Of a stretch of 64,000 nucleotides of DNA, positions 50,802 to 59,859 are shown piece after piece (position 1 is the first letter of the stretch; each line of letters starts with the position of its first letter). Under the pieces are notes generated by a model. It was given only the letters and a program-made list of their open reading frames with translations, was not told the DNA's origin and made no database searches. The stretch covers positions 32,792-96,791 of the forward strand of contig NZ_ACLQ01000034.1 in the NCBI RefSeq assembly GCF_000174755.1, read 5' to 3'. Made by a program: the position numbers and the translations under genes. Source of the DNA: Capnocytophaga gingivalis ATCC 33624 (GTDB lineage: Bacteria > Bacteroidota > Bacteroidia > Flavobacteriales > Flavobacteriaceae).

Positions 50802-51755
50802 TTATTTGAAGAAGGAATCGACAAATTCGTATTTGTTGAATACTTGTAGGTCTTCTATGCCCTCTCCCACTCCTATGTACTTGACAGGGATCTGGAATTG
50901 GTCAGAAATACCTATGACCACGCCTCCTTTGGCTGTTCCATCCAACTTAGTAATAGCCAGAGCGTTGACCTCTGTAGCCAAGGTGAATTGTTTGGCTTGT
51001 TCAAAGGCATTTTGTCCTGTAGAGCCATCCAGTACCAAGAGAATCTCATCGGGAGTCTCAGGCAGGAGCTTTTGCATCACACGCTTCACCTTGCTTAGCT
51101 CGTTCATAAGGTTTACCTTATTGTGCAAGCGCCCAGCTGTATCGATAATCACCACATCAGCCCCTTGGGAAAGAGCAGAGGAAAGGGTATCATAGGCCAC
51201 AGAAGCAGGATCGCTTCCTGTTTGTTGTTTTACAAGAGGGACACCTACACGTTCTGCCCATACCTGTAGCTGGTCAATGGCTGCGGCACGGAAAGTATCG
51301 GCAGCCCCTAAGACTACCTTAAGTCCTTTTTTCTTGAATTGATAAGCCAATTTTCCTATAGTGGTCGTCTTCCCTGCTCCATTGACCCCTACGACCATAA
51401 TCACATAGGGCTTCTTGTTCGAGGGGACAGAAAAGTCCACTTCCTCCCCACGCTGAGTCTGGGAAAGTAGAGCAGCTATTTCTTCTCGAAGGATTCGATT
51501 GAGCTCGCTGGTACCTAAGTATTTCTCTTGGGCTACACGCTTTTCTATACGCTCGATGATCTTCAGGGTGGTATCTACTCCTACATCACTACTGACCAAG
51601 ACCCCTTCTAACTCATCAAGGATATCATCATCTACCTTGGATTTTCCTGCAATAGCACGGGTGAGTTTGTCAAAAAAAGATGTCTTTGATTTCTCCAAGC
51701 CCTTATCTAAGGTTTCTTTCTTGTCGGAGGAAAATAATTTCTTGAAAAAGTTCAT
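50802..51755 (-). CDS. ftsY: Signal recognition particle receptor FtsY
   Basis: The 317-residue SRP GTPase has a charged N-terminus, an N domain with helices, and a G domain with VGVNGAGKTTTIGKLAY, DTFRAAAIDQL, DTAGRLHNK and TKLDGTAKGG. With Ffh it targets ribosomes to the membrane. The acidic A domain of E. coli FtsY is almost absent, giving the short form usual for Bacteroidota. The gene is third in the leftward run from 54210. Confidence 0.96.
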   Translation of the reverse strand: MNFFKKLFSSDKKETLDKGLEKSKTSFFDKLTRAIAGKSKVDDDILDELEGVLVSSDVGVDTTLKIIERIEKRVAQEKYLGTSELNRILREEIAALLSQTQRGEEVDFSVPSNKKPYVIMVVGVNGAGKTTTIGKLAYQFKKKGLKVVLGAADTFRAAAIDQLQVWAERVGVPLVKQQTGSDPASVAYDTLSSALSQGADVVIIDTAGRLHNKVNLMNELSKVKRVMQKLLPETPDEILLVLDGSTGQNAFEQAKQFTLATEVNALAITKLDGTAKGGVVIGISDQFQIPVKYIGVGEGIEDLQVFNKYEFVDSFFK

Positions 51756-51761
51756 AGTCTA

Positions 51762-52901
51762 TTATTTGAAGCCTATTTTAGGGCTGTTAGTATCTTCTTT
51801 CAGAGCCTTTGTTTCCATATTGGTCAGTTCAGCCAAGGAACAAGGCGAGGTTATGTTGGGCTCTTTGCCTATAGAACGGAGATAACTGTTACATTTCTCT
51901 ACTGTAAGTTCCTTGAACTTGTATTCGGCTATGAGTCGTCCCTTTCTCAGTAGGGCGGAATCAATCTTGGATATATCCGAGTTGAAGGTACAGATCAGTT
52001 GGCACTCCAATACGTCGGAGAGCATACCATCGGCAATGTTGAGTATGGAGGATACTACATCGGTATTGCTATTGTAAGCGGTACGCTCAGCTATATAGTT
52101 TTCACAATCCTCCAAAACCAAGACTGAGTTTTTGTGATCTATCAATACTCCCATGAAGGAAGGATCCGTCAGAGAAGCAATCATAGAGGTAGGCACAAAG
52201 ATAAATTTTTTATTAGGTACCTGACTAGTGAGCCACTTGATATAGTTGGTCTTGCCTGATCCTGCTATCCCATGGAAAAGAACCACCCCTTTGTTTTCAT
52301 CAGTGATGCTCTTCTTTACTCTATTGTGTATTTCCAAGAAATCATCATTATACATTCGCTCGAAATCAATACGAAAAGGCTTGATCATATGAGTTTTGAG
52401 ATCGAATCCGTTCTGGTTCTTTAGCAGAATAGAGACTTTTGCCTTTTTAGACTGGTGTTTCTGGAGGTATTCTGCAAAAAGAGTGGTAAGATGTTCCTTT
52501 GCTTTGGGATTTTTATTTTCATAATATACATAGTTCACCTTACAAATCCCCTCTTCGAATAGTTCGTTATCATAATCATTGGATAGATTGTAGGATATGA
52601 GTAAGAAAACCTCCAATTCTGGGTGGTAATAGCATTCCTCATCCTCATAGAGTCGGTTACTCTTGGAAGCATAGCTAAGAGTGTAAAAATCAGAACATTT
52701 TTCGAAATGTTGTAACTGATCTCTGTATATGATAAGGTCATCGTCCTCCAAATAAATATCACAGAGTATATCACTGAGTAATATACGATAAGGATTTCGA
52801 TAACTAGCAAAACGGTGTTTGTCATAGAGCTGTATCTCATCATCTCCATTTACACGAAGTATATTGATTGCTCTATAATATTTGGATTCTAAAATCTTCA
52901 T
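51762..52901 (-). CDS. AAA+ ATPase between trmD and ftsY
   Basis: This 379-residue protein has no membrane segment. A uncharacterised N-terminal domain occupies about residues 1-190. The AAA domain has Walker A LFHGIAGSGKTNYI near residue 210, Walker B SVLVLEDCEN near 255, sensor 1 in CTFNSD, and the arginine region LLRKGRLIAEYKF, resembling BCS1 and proteasome-type AAA. It lies 18 bases after the trmD stop and 6 bases before the ftsY start. The role is unknown. Confidence 0.8.
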   Translation of the reverse strand: MKILESKYYRAINILRVNGDDEIQLYDKHRFASYRNPYRILLSDILCDIYLEDDDLIIYRDQLQHFEKCSDFYTLSYASKSNRLYEDEECYYHPELEVFLLISYNLSNDYDNELFEEGICKVNYVYYENKNPKAKEHLTTLFAEYLQKHQSKKAKVSILLKNQNGFDLKTHMIKPFRIDFERMYNDDFLEIHNRVKKSITDENKGVVLFHGIAGSGKTNYIKWLTSQVPNKKFIFVPTSMIASLTDPSFMGVLIDHKNSVLVLEDCENYIAERTAYNSNTDVVSSILNIADGMLSDVLECQLICTFNSDISKIDSALLRKGRLIAEYKFKELTVEKCNSYLRSIGKEPNITSPCSLAELTNMETKALKEDTNSPKIGFK

Positions 52902-52919
52902 TAATTATCTTTTCACTAA

Positions 52920-53594
52920 TTATTGTAATAAGTCGGGGCGGCGCTCCTCAGTACGTTTATAAGCCTGTTCTTCCCGCCAATTTTCTATCAAAGGAGTGTT
53001 GCCACTGAGGAGTATATCAGGGACTTTCCACCCTTTGTATTCGGCCGGACGGGTATATATAGGAGGCGCTAAGAGATTGTCCTGAAAGGAATCCGTAAGC
53101 GCTGAAGTCTCATCGGAGAGTACCCCTGGGATCAGGCGTACGATAGCATCGGAAAGTACTGCTGCGGCCAGTTCGCCTCCGGAGAGAACATAATCCCCTA
53201 TGGAAATTTCCTTAGTGACAAAGTGGTCTCTCACTCGCTGATCTACCCCCTTGTAGTGGCCACAGAGAATGATAATATTCTCCTTGAGAGAGAGTGCATT
53301 GGCCATTGGCTGGCTTAGGGTCTCACCATCGGGGGTAAGGTAGATCACCTCATCGTAGGTACGCTCAGCCTTCAGAGCCGAAATGCAAGCGTCTATAGGC
53401 TCTATCATCAGTACCATGCCTGCTCCTCCTCCAAAACTGTAATCATCTATCTGTTTGTAATTGCCCAAGCCATACTGGCGGAGGTCATGAAAGTGTACAG
53501 TAGCTAAGCCCTTTTCTACTGCACGCTTGAAAATAGAGTGCTCGAAAGGGCTTTGGAGAAGTTCGGGAACAACGGCTATAATGTCAATACGCAT
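52920..53594 (-). CDS. trmD: tRNA (guanine-37-N1)-methyltransferase
   Basis: This 224-residue SPOUT enzyme methylates G37 of tRNAs to prevent frameshifting. Signatures are [44 protein letters not shown] and the closing [15 protein letters not shown]. Length is normal. The ATG at 53594 is one base before the coiled-coil gene's stop, so the two are co-transcribed. The usual neighbours rpsP and rplS are absent. Confidence 0.97.
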   Translation of the reverse strand: MRIDIIAVVPELLQSPFEHSIFKRAVEKGLATVHFHDLRQYGLGNYKQIDDYSFGGGAGMVLMIEPIDACISALKAERTYDEVIYLTPDGETLSQPMANALSLKENIIILCGHYKGVDQRVRDHFVTKEISIGDYVLSGGELAAAVLSDAIVRLIPGVLSDETSALTDSFQDNLLAPPIYTRPAEYKGWKVPDILLSGNTPLIENWREEQAYKRTEERRPDLLQ

Positions 53595-53595
53595 C

Positions 53596-54210
53596 TTACG
53601 AACGATGTTTGTTGATTTCGTCCTGCAATTGGCGACGAACCTTTTGCTCGCGCTCTATAGCTTTGGTGCGATATTCCTCATATTCGTTTTGTAGAGATTC
53701 TAAATCCTTTAGTGCTCCACGGGTGATACTATTAGAACGAGAGAATCGGGATACGAATACAGCTAAGAATATTGCTAATATAATAATAATCCCCCATACA
53801 ACAGCAGAATACAAGCCCTTTTCAATGGTCATTCCTAAGAACTCTATACTGTTATTACGATTTTTTTCTTTGTCCAAGTCACTCTCCAAAGAAGTGATTT
53901 TTTGGTTGAGCTGTTTTATCTGAGAGGATTGGCTGCTGATGGTGTCAAGCTTTTCTCGGAGTACCTGTTTTTGAGCCTTGAGACTATCGAGCATAAAGCG
54001 CTTGAAAGAGTAGATACTTTCCTTCTTGATAAGCTTATACTTTTCCCAATTTCCTGCTTTTTCTACCAGTTGATCATACTGCCCTTCTATGGTAGCAGGA
54101 TATTGTTTTTCGTTTTCTTGAGGAGTCTGTTGAGTAGTTTGTTCTTCCTGAGCAGTAGCAAAAAAAGGAGCTAAAAGCCCAAGAGAAATGATAAACATTC
54201 TTTTTGTCAT
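53596..54210 (-). CDS. Membrane-anchored coiled-coil protein upstream of trmD
   Basis: The 204-residue protein has a signal-like start ([20 protein letters not shown]), a charged periplasmic coiled coil (about residues 60-130), one membrane helix (about 137-160), and a cytoplasmic coiled coil with [18 protein letters not shown] do not recognise a named family; databases sometimes mislabel such Bacteroidota proteins as tRNA methyltransferase because of the neighbour. A second ATG at 54198 is possible. TATTTTTG lies upstream on the minus strand but the -33 box is weak. It is the first gene of the leftward run. Confidence 0.75.
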   Translation of the reverse strand: MTKRMFIISLGLLAPFFATAQEEQTTQQTPQENEKQYPATIEGQYDQLVEKAGNWEKYKLIKKESIYSFKRFMLDSLKAQKQVLREKLDTISSQSSQIKQLNQKITSLESDLDKEKNRNNSIEFLGMTIEKGLYSAVVWGIIIILAIFLAVFVSRFSRSNSITRGALKDLESLQNEYEEYRTKAIEREQKVRRQLQDEINKHRS

Positions 54211-54420
54211 TTTTTCTATGTTATATTTTATTCCAACGGCAAAAATACTATTTTTTTCTCAATAAAAATACTTACCCCTCATTATTAACAAAAATTTGTT
54301 TCTTTTCTTGTTTTCTGCTAAGGGAAAATGAAAGAAATTATATAAGGATGGTTGTTCCTTTTACCCCTTGCTTATAAGGAATGTATTTTATACCTTTGCT
54401 GCCTTGGAAAGCATATATTC

Positions 54421-55332
54421 ATGAATCTCTTAATCAATATAGTAGGGACTACTGCCATAGGAAAAACAGCCTTGGCTATTGTCTTAGCCCGACACTTCAA
54501 GACAGAAATACTCTCCTGTGATTCCCGACAGTTCTACCGAGAGATGTCCATAGGTACAGCCGTCCCCTCACGTGAGGAATTGGCCACAGCGCCACATCAC
54601 TTTATTCAGCATAAGAGTATTTTTGACACTTATTCTGTAGGTGATTTCGAAAGAGAGGTTATGGAGCTGCTTCCTAAGCTCTTTGCTCGGAGAAAACTTG
54701 TGATCATGGTTGGGGGTAGTGGATTATACAACGATGTAATCCTCAAAGGATTGGATGAATTTCCACCCATCAAAGAGGGAGTGAGAGAATCTCTCAACGC
54801 TTTATATAAGGAAAAAGGAATAGGGGTACTACAAGAACAATTAAGGGCACTAGACCCTACCTATTGCCTTAAGGTAGATATGCAAAATCCTCAGCGTATC
54901 ATACGTGCTTTGGAGGTATGCCTCAGTGGAGACTATCCTTATTCCTACTACTTACAACAGAAAAGCACTCAGCGGGATTTTTCAGTGATTTCCATAGGTC
55001 TTACTGCTGAGCGGGAGGTGATCTATGAGCGTATCAATCAGCGTATGGAAGTGATGCTTCAGGCAGGTCTCCTGCAGGAGATAGAGCGCCTTCTTCCCTA
55101 CCGTCATCTCAACGCCCTACAGACAGTGGGGTATCGGGAGTTCTTTGATTTTTGGGAGGGAAAGGTCTCCCTTGCCGAGGCTATAGAGAATGCCAAAATG
55201 AATACCCGCCGCTTTGCCAAGCGACAGCTTACTTGGTTTAAGAAATCTGAGGATATTCAGTGGTTTGACTATAAGGAAGACAGAGGAAAAATCATTGAAA
55301 GGATAGAGACTCAACTCTTAAGCAAGGCATAA
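54421..55332 (+). CDS. miaA: tRNA dimethylallyltransferase
   Basis: From the ATG at 54421 the enzyme has 303 residues. It adds a dimethylallyl group to A37 of tRNAs that read UNN codons. The P-loop is NIVGTTAIGKTALAI, and DSRQFYREMSIGTAVPS, GGSGLYNDVILKG, RIIRALEV and the C-terminal RRFAKRQLTWFKK are typical. The frame extends upstream to 54352, but that N-terminus is not conserved-looking and the 54421 start is close to the P-loop as in the family. Confidence 0.96.
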   Translation: MNLLINIVGTTAIGKTALAIVLARHFKTEILSCDSRQFYREMSIGTAVPSREELATAPHHFIQHKSIFDTYSVGDFEREVMELLPKLFARRKLVIMVGGSGLYNDVILKGLDEFPPIKEGVRESLNALYKEKGIGVLQEQLRALDPTYCLKVDMQNPQRIIRALEVCLSGDYPYSYYLQQKSTQRDFSVISIGLTAEREVIYERINQRMEVMLQAGLLQEIERLLPYRHLNALQTVGYREFFDFWEGKVSLAEAIENAKMNTRRFAKRQLTWFKKSEDIQWFDYKEDRGKIIERIETQLLSKA

Positions 55333-55353
55333 GCGCTCTCCCCTGCCCTACGG

Positions 55354-55794
55354 CTATTCCTCTGGAGGCTTAATCATAGCAAGTAGTTTTCCATCCAACC
55401 ATATCCCTACTCCAAAGCTTGGAAAAGCACCTAAAAGAAGAGAAAAGGCAATCACTTCTAAGAGTTCTTCCATAGATACAAAACCTTTTCCTTGTCCAAT
55501 AGAAATTATAGTAATACTTGAAAAGACTCCAAAGGAGTAGAAAAAAAGCATCAGGAGAATCCCTAATGGGAGTTTTTTGATAAGAAATTTGTTACTGCGA
55601 CTCAAGTATTCTCCTATCCCTATAGCTATAGGAATACAACAGATAGCCCCTACAAGTATAAAGATAAAAAAGTTTATTATAATACCCAAGGCTTCTATAC
55701 CAAAAAATAATGAGCCTACTCCCAATAAAGAGAGGAGAATAACTACAAATTCTATCATAAGGGCTCTACAGAGTAATAAAGAAATAGAAGACAT
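55354..55794 (-). CDS. Uncharacterised four-helix membrane protein
   Basis: The 146-residue protein has four hydrophobic segments (about residues 12-32, 35-58, 75-97 and 110-133) and a short charged end KPPEE. I recognise no family. The gene is convergent with miaA and shares no transcript with it. It precedes the LytTR regulator by 13 bases on the same strand, so it may be part of that operon. Confidence 0.65.
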   Translation of the reverse strand: MSSISLLLCRALMIEFVVILLSLLGVGSLFFGIEALGIIINFFIFILVGAICCIPIAIGIGEYLSRSNKFLIKKLPLGILLMLFFYSFGVFSSITIISIGQGKGFVSMEELLEVIAFSLLLGAFPSFGVGIWLDGKLLAMIKPPEE

Positions 55795-55807
55795 GATTTC
55801 TTAATAA

Positions 55808-56500
55808 TTAATGTGTTAATTTCTCAATAACCTCATACGTTCTACCGATAGGAATTTCGGTATCCCCTATATATACAAACTGGTGGGTGTAAGAAGTAAT
55901 GTGTTGTGTATTCACTACATAACTCTTATTGACGCGTACAAATACCGATTCAGGAAGCTGGCTATGTATGTTTTTTAGATTAATCCACGTGATGTAGCGG
56001 TCGGTGAAGGTGTGGATAATCACATAATCTTTTAATGCTTCTATATAGAGGATATCGCTGTGTGCAATACGATAATTGCGCCGGTTCGCACGAATGCTGA
56101 TATATTGGGCATCGGTCGCTTCTAAGTCAGTTTTTTGCTCAGAGAGCAACTGGTGATAACTTTCGGCTTTGGCAACAGCCTTTTTGAAACGCTCAGGGGT
56201 GATGGGTTTTACTAAATAATCAAGGGCATCTACCTCATAACTCTCTAAAGCATACTGACTGTAGGCTGTGGTGAAGATAACGAGTGTTTGCTCGGGTAGG
56301 ATTTTAGCCAGTTCCAAACCGTTGATTCCTGGCATCTCGATATCTAAAAAAAGCAAGTGCACTTCGTTCTTTTTCAAAAAATCGGTAACACCTACCGCAT
56401 TCTTAAAAGTGCCTACTACCTTCAAGTTGCTGTATTGCCTGATGAGGCGCTCCATCCCGATACGCGCCAAAGGTTCGTCGTCTATAATCAAACAATTCAT
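55808..56500 (-). CDS. LytTR-family response regulator
   Basis: This 230-residue protein has a receiver domain (residues 1-120; LIIDDEPLARIG, phosphoacceptor in LLFLDIEMPGING, TTAYSQYAL, LVKPITPERF), and a LytTR DNA-binding domain (about 128-230; DILYIEALKDYVIIHT, FVRVNKSYVVN). It works with the kinase upstream, which it overlaps by four bases. The target genes are unknown; the barrel genes next to this pair are candidates. Confidence 0.95.
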   Translation of the reverse strand: MNCLIIDDEPLARIGMERLIRQYSNLKVVGTFKNAVGVTDFLKKNEVHLLFLDIEMPGINGLELAKILPEQTLVIFTTAYSQYALESYEVDALDYLVKPITPERFKKAVAKAESYHQLLSEQKTDLEATDAQYISIRANRRNYRIAHSDILYIEALKDYVIIHTFTDRYITWINLKNIHSQLPESVFVRVNKSYVVNTQHITSYTHQFVYIGDTEIPIGRTYEVIEKLTH

Positions 56501-57576
56501 AAGGGCAAAGTTAAGGTTACTATATATTCTTGTGGCAAACGCTCTTGCGACAAGCTAAAACGCTCGCCATAGAGCAATTCCAATCGCCGATTTAGGTTGG
56601 GTAAGCCTATGCCACTACACTTGTGTTTGCGATGAGGCTCTAAAGGTACCGAATTGCGTACTGAAAAGTGTAGAAGCCCTTCTTTTTCCTCACATTTCAT
56701 ATAAATATAAGTAGGGGAGAGGGTGTCAACACTGTGTTTTACGGCATTTTCAGCTAAGATAAGCAGAATATTAGGGGGGATTTGTATGCCTTGTAGGTTT
56801 TTTTCGCTGTAAGTAAGCTCATAAGTAAAATCATCGCGACGCATTGCTTCCAAAGAGAGATAATCGTTTAAAAAACGCAGTTCCGAACTGAGAAAAACCT
56901 GTTCTTCGTGCGTTTGATACAGCAAATGTCGCAAGAAATCGGATAGTTTTGTAATGGTATAAGAGGCTTTTTCGGGGTCGATATACAACAACGTGTTGAT
57001 ACTGTTGAGCATATTGAACAAAAAATGCGGTTGTATTTGGCTTCTTAGGGCTTGCAGTTCACTTTCGGTGGCTTGTCGCTCCAATTCTTGCATTCTTTCG
57101 CTATCTTTTACCCATACTTGAAAGATTTTGATAAGCGTAGAAGTCATTATAAAGGGTACTATATATACCATACTAGAAAAAATTGCTACAGAAACAGGAA
57201 TTTCTGATGCTATTTTGATTTCTTTCCCAATCATATAGTCTTTCCATAGTACAAAATTGAGATAATAGGTAGAGCCCAACATAAAAAGTACCCATAGCGT
57301 AAGGAGGATGATATAGGTAGCGAGCTTCCCTTTGAAGAAAAAGCGCGGAATGAGCACATACATATTTAGGTAAAAAGTAGCAGTAATCCCCAGCCATTTC
57401 TCTATCCAATCCCAATAATCTATCATTCCTTCGTAATCACCCCATTGTCTGCCCAGTATGAAAAATAGCAATAATGAGCTACAAGCCACAATATGCCGAT
57501 AGATACGAAATCTATCGGCAATAAGGAACTGCAAGAAGAAATTATTCTTTAAAAATATGTATGGATTTTCATTCAT
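56497..57576 (-). CDS. LytS-type sensor histidine kinase
   Basis: This 359-residue membrane protein has four hydrophobic segments in its first 165 residues, then a helix with LERQATESELQALRSQ and the His_kinase motif QIQPHFLFNMLNSINTLL, in which the histidine is phosphorylated. The ATP-binding part has LILAENAVKH and GIGLPNLNRRLELLYG. It has no periplasmic sensor domain, so it may sense a membrane signal. It overlaps the LytTR regulator by four bases. Confidence 0.95.
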   Translation of the reverse strand: MNENPYIFLKNNFFLQFLIADRFRIYRHIVACSSLLLFFILGRQWGDYEGMIDYWDWIEKWLGITATFYLNMYVLIPRFFFKGKLATYIILLTLWVLFMLGSTYYLNFVLWKDYMIGKEIKIASEIPVSVAIFSSMVYIVPFIMTSTLIKIFQVWVKDSERMQELERQATESELQALRSQIQPHFLFNMLNSINTLLYIDPEKASYTITKLSDFLRHLLYQTHEEQVFLSSELRFLNDYLSLEAMRRDDFTYELTYSEKNLQGIQIPPNILLILAENAVKHSVDTLSPTYIYMKCEEKEGLLHFSVRNSVPLEPHRKHKCSGIGLPNLNRRLELLYGERFSLSQERLPQEYIVTLTLPL

Positions 57577-57596
57577 TAACCATTAATCATTATTCA

Positions 57597-58184
57597 TTAA
57601 AATCTGTATCCTACTCCTATAAGGATAGAGCGTGTGCGCAAATAGTCACTACTGTGGCGAGGATCTTTGGTGAGGAGATTGGCTAATCCTAAATAGAAAT
57701 TGGTTTCTATAAAGTACTTTTCATTGAAGTTGTATTCCAAACCGAAGAGCGCCCCATAGTCAAATTTTTCAATATCCTTTCTGGTTAATGAACGGTATTT
57801 GTTTTCAAAAGAAGTAACCCCAGGTATATAACTCACATAGCCTCCTACTTTAGGACGTAACCCACTGATATCGTATTTGATAGCCAGAGGCACATCAATT
57901 CTGTGAAGCATTGTTTTTCCCTTTCCTATAGTGGAATAATTGGTATACATTGCCCCAAGATCTAACAATAATTTCTCAGAAGCAGGGATTTCAACAAAGA
58001 AACCACCATAAGAAGAGGTGCTAAAAGGCTCTTTGTCCGTTTTGTTTTGTCCTTCATATCGGTCGTCGTGAACATCTTTGCTCATCAATCCAATTCCAGC
58101 ACCCGCATGGACGCCAAATTTTACTTGTGCTGTAGCCGTAGCGGTGAGTGCTATTAAGGCTATAATTGTAATAATTTTTTTCAT
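57597..58184 (-). CDS. Outer-membrane beta-barrel protein, paralogue A
   Basis: The 195-residue protein has the signal peptide MKKIITIIALIALTATATA and a small beta-barrel ending in GVGYRF. It is closely related to the barrel at 59173-59763: KYDISGLRPKVGGY, SYIPGVTSFE, HRSL/YRSLTxxD, FGLEYNF, and LGLANLL with RHSSDYLRTRSI are shared. The start is preceded at 12 bases by a hairpin-containing leader repeat (58196-58261) common to all three paralogues. It lies downstream of the LytTR pair and is probably an adhesin- or transport-type surface protein of unknown role. Confidence 0.85.
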   Translation of the reverse strand: MKKIITIIALIALTATATAQVKFGVHAGAGIGLMSKDVHDDRYEGQNKTDKEPFSTSSYGGFFVEIPASEKLLLDLGAMYTNYSTIGKGKTMLHRIDVPLAIKYDISGLRPKVGGYVSYIPGVTSFENKYRSLTRKDIEKFDYGALFGLEYNFNEKYFIETNFYLGLANLLTKDPRHSSDYLRTRSILIGVGYRF

Positions 58185-58195
58185 TTTTTATATGT

Positions 58196-58261
58196 GTTTA
58201 TTAGTGATGAGAAACTCCGAGAAGCTCAGGGCTTTCAGGGAATCTCCGATTGTTAATTATT
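58196..58261 (-). repeat. Leader repeat copy 1
   Basis: One of four copies of a 50-65-bp repeat. On the minus strand it carries CCTGAGCTTCTCGGAG, in which CTGAG pairs with CTCGG using one G-T pair. It begins 12 bases upstream of paralogue A. Confidence 0.8.
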
Positions 58262-58277
58262 CATTGTTTATTGTTCA

Positions 58278-58886
58278 TTAAAATCTGTATCCCACTCCTA
58301 AGGTATAAGAAACGTTCAAAAAGTTATTGTTACTGCTTATGTTAAGGTTTCTCACAGAGGAATTAGAGGAATTAAGTGCGTTGACCAATCCTTGATTGAA
58401 ACGAATATCAATAAGGAAATGGTCGGTTACATTAAATTCAGCTCCTACCACTGCTCCAAAATCAAATTTAGCAAAATCACTTCTGTCGAGTTTTACAGTA
58501 CGACCGTTGAAAGTGTTTTCAAGAGAAGGTTTGTTTACCAAAATACCCCCTTGAACTCCTGCCAAAATACCTAAATTACCTATTTTAAGGCGCGCCAAGA
58601 TAGGTAGGTTGATATATTGCGTATGAAGGGTGTTGGAATATTTCTCATTTCCTTGTGTAAATTCCCATTTTGCTCCATAACTACTGAAAAGTAGTTCAGT
58701 GCGCAAGTCGAGGAAAGGAAGCAACTGAGAATCACTAAAAATACCTACGTAATACCCTGCTTTGTATTTTACATTGGTATAATTGGCTTCTGTTTTTCCA
58801 TTGTATCCGGTGATGCTTCCTCCACCACGAATACCAAAACCCATACTTTCATTTTGTGCTGTAGCTGTAGCAGTGAGTGCTATCAA
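58278..58886 (-). CDS. Outer-membrane beta-barrel protein, paralogue B, with broken start
   Basis: The visible frame of 202 residues begins at a TTG (58886) and reads IALTATATAQNES, so only part of the signal peptide is in frame. The ATG at 58912-58910 is the expected start. It is followed by six A, where paralogues A and C have seven; with seven, the frame would read MKKIITFVALIALTATATA. As given, the ATG frame stops after seven codons (MKKLLPL). The barrel part has FGVxxGAEFNVTDHF and ends in GVGYRF. The gene may be phase-variable, pseudogenised or mis-sequenced. Confidence 0.75.
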   Translation of the reverse strand: MIALTATATAQNESMGFGIRGGGSITGYNGKTEANYTNVKYKAGYYVGIFSDSQLLPFLDLRTELLFSSYGAKWEFTQGNEKYSNTLHTQYINLPILARLKIGNLGILAGVQGGILVNKPSLENTFNGRTVKLDRSDFAKFDFGAVVGAEFNVTDHFLIDIRFNQGLVNALNSSNSSVRNLNISSNNNFLNVSYTLGVGYRF

Positions 58887-58903
58887 GGCTACAAAGGTAA
58901 TAA

Positions 58904-58912
58904 TTTTTTCAT
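58904..58912 (-). other. One-base-short A run at the paralogue B start
   Basis: On the minus strand ATG (58912-58910) is followed by six A (58909-58904). Paralogues A and C have seven A here. The difference puts the signal peptide out of frame. Confidence 0.85.
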
Positions 58913-58923
58913 TTTTTTATATA

Positions 58924-58988
58924 TTTATTAGTTATGAGAAACTCTGAGAAGCTCAGGGCTTTCAGGGAATTTCTAATTGTTAATTATT
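58924..58988 (-). repeat. Leader repeat copy 2
   Basis: Same repeat as 58196-58261, 12 bases upstream of paralogue B. On the minus strand CTGAG-CTT-CTCAG forms the hairpin core. Confidence 0.8.
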
Positions 58989-59004
58989 TAATTATGACTC
59001 TTGA

Positions 59005-59060
59005 GTTGTGAGAAACTCTGAGAAGCTCAGGGCTTTCAGGGAATCTCCGATTGTTAATTG
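59005..59060 (-). repeat. Leader repeat copy 3 (orphan)
   Basis: Fourth-copy-like unit with no gene start beside it; it lies about 90 bases upstream of paralogue B. It keeps the CTGAG-CTT-CTCAG core. It may be a remnant of a lost paralogue. Confidence 0.75.
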
Positions 59061-59172
59061 TTAGTAGCCCCCGACTCACTTACTCGGCAATTGCCGACAA
59101 CCCCGAAGGGGGACTATCCGCAAAAGAGGTACTTATTGTTGCTACACTTTGTTAATTATTCATTGTTCATTG

Positions 59173-59763
59173 TTAATTGAATCTATATCCTACTCCTACA
59201 AGGATAGAGCGTGTGCGCAAATAGTCACTACTGTGGCGTGGGTCTTCTTTTAGGAGATTGGCAAGTCCTAAGTTGAAATTAGCTTCTATAAAAAATCTAT
59301 CAAAGAAGTTGTATTCCAAACCAAAAGTAGCCCCACAGTCGAATTTTTTAAGGTCGTTTTTAGTAAGTGAACGATGCTCATCTTCAAAAGAAGTAACTCC
59401 AGGGATATAGCTGGCGTAGATTCCTACTTTAGGCCGGAAGCCCGAAATATCGTATTTCACTGCAATAGGCAAATTGATATTGTGCAACATAGTACTTCCT
59501 TCGCCTATGGTTACTTGATTGATATAGATAAGTCCTATATCTAAGAACCATTTTTCAGAGGCTGACACTTCAGCGGTAAGTCCTGCATAAGCCGACCCAC
59601 AACTACTCGCTGATTCGCTATGAGCTTGGTTTTCATAACGGTCGGTGTGAATACTTTTACTCACGGGGCTCAAAGTATAGCCTCCACGCACTCCAAATTT
59701 CACTTGTGCTGTAGCCGTAGCAGTGAATGCTATTAAGGCTGTTAAGATAATAATTTTTTTCAT
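59173..59763 (-). CDS. Outer-membrane beta-barrel protein, paralogue C
   Basis: The 196-residue protein has the signal peptide MKKIIILTALIAFTATATA with seven A after the ATG, so it is in frame. It is the closest match of paralogue A, sharing KYDISGFRPKVGIY, SYIPGVTSFEDEHRSLT, FGLEYNFFDRFFIEANF and RHSSDYLRTRSILVGVGYRF. Its leader repeat (59777-59827) sits 13 bases upstream. A palindromic stretch with CGGCAATTGCCG (about 59083-59094) lies downstream, before paralogue B. The function is unknown. Confidence 0.85.
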   Translation of the reverse strand: MKKIIILTALIAFTATATAQVKFGVRGGYTLSPVSKSIHTDRYENQAHSESASSCGSAYAGLTAEVSASEKWFLDIGLIYINQVTIGEGSTMLHNINLPIAVKYDISGFRPKVGIYASYIPGVTSFEDEHRSLTKNDLKKFDCGATFGLEYNFFDRFFIEANFNLGLANLLKEDPRHSSDYLRTRSILVGVGYRFN

Positions 59764-59776
59764 TTGTTTTTATTTG

Positions 59777-59827
59777 TTTATTAGTTATGAGAAACTCTGA
59801 GAAGCTCAGGGCTTTCAGGGAATCTCT
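59777..59827 (-). repeat. Leader repeat copy 4
   Basis: Same repeat, 13 bases upstream of paralogue C, with the CTGAG-CTT-CTCAG core on the minus strand. Confidence 0.8.
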
Positions 59828-59859
59828 AATTTACTTACTCAATAATTGTTAATTGTTAA

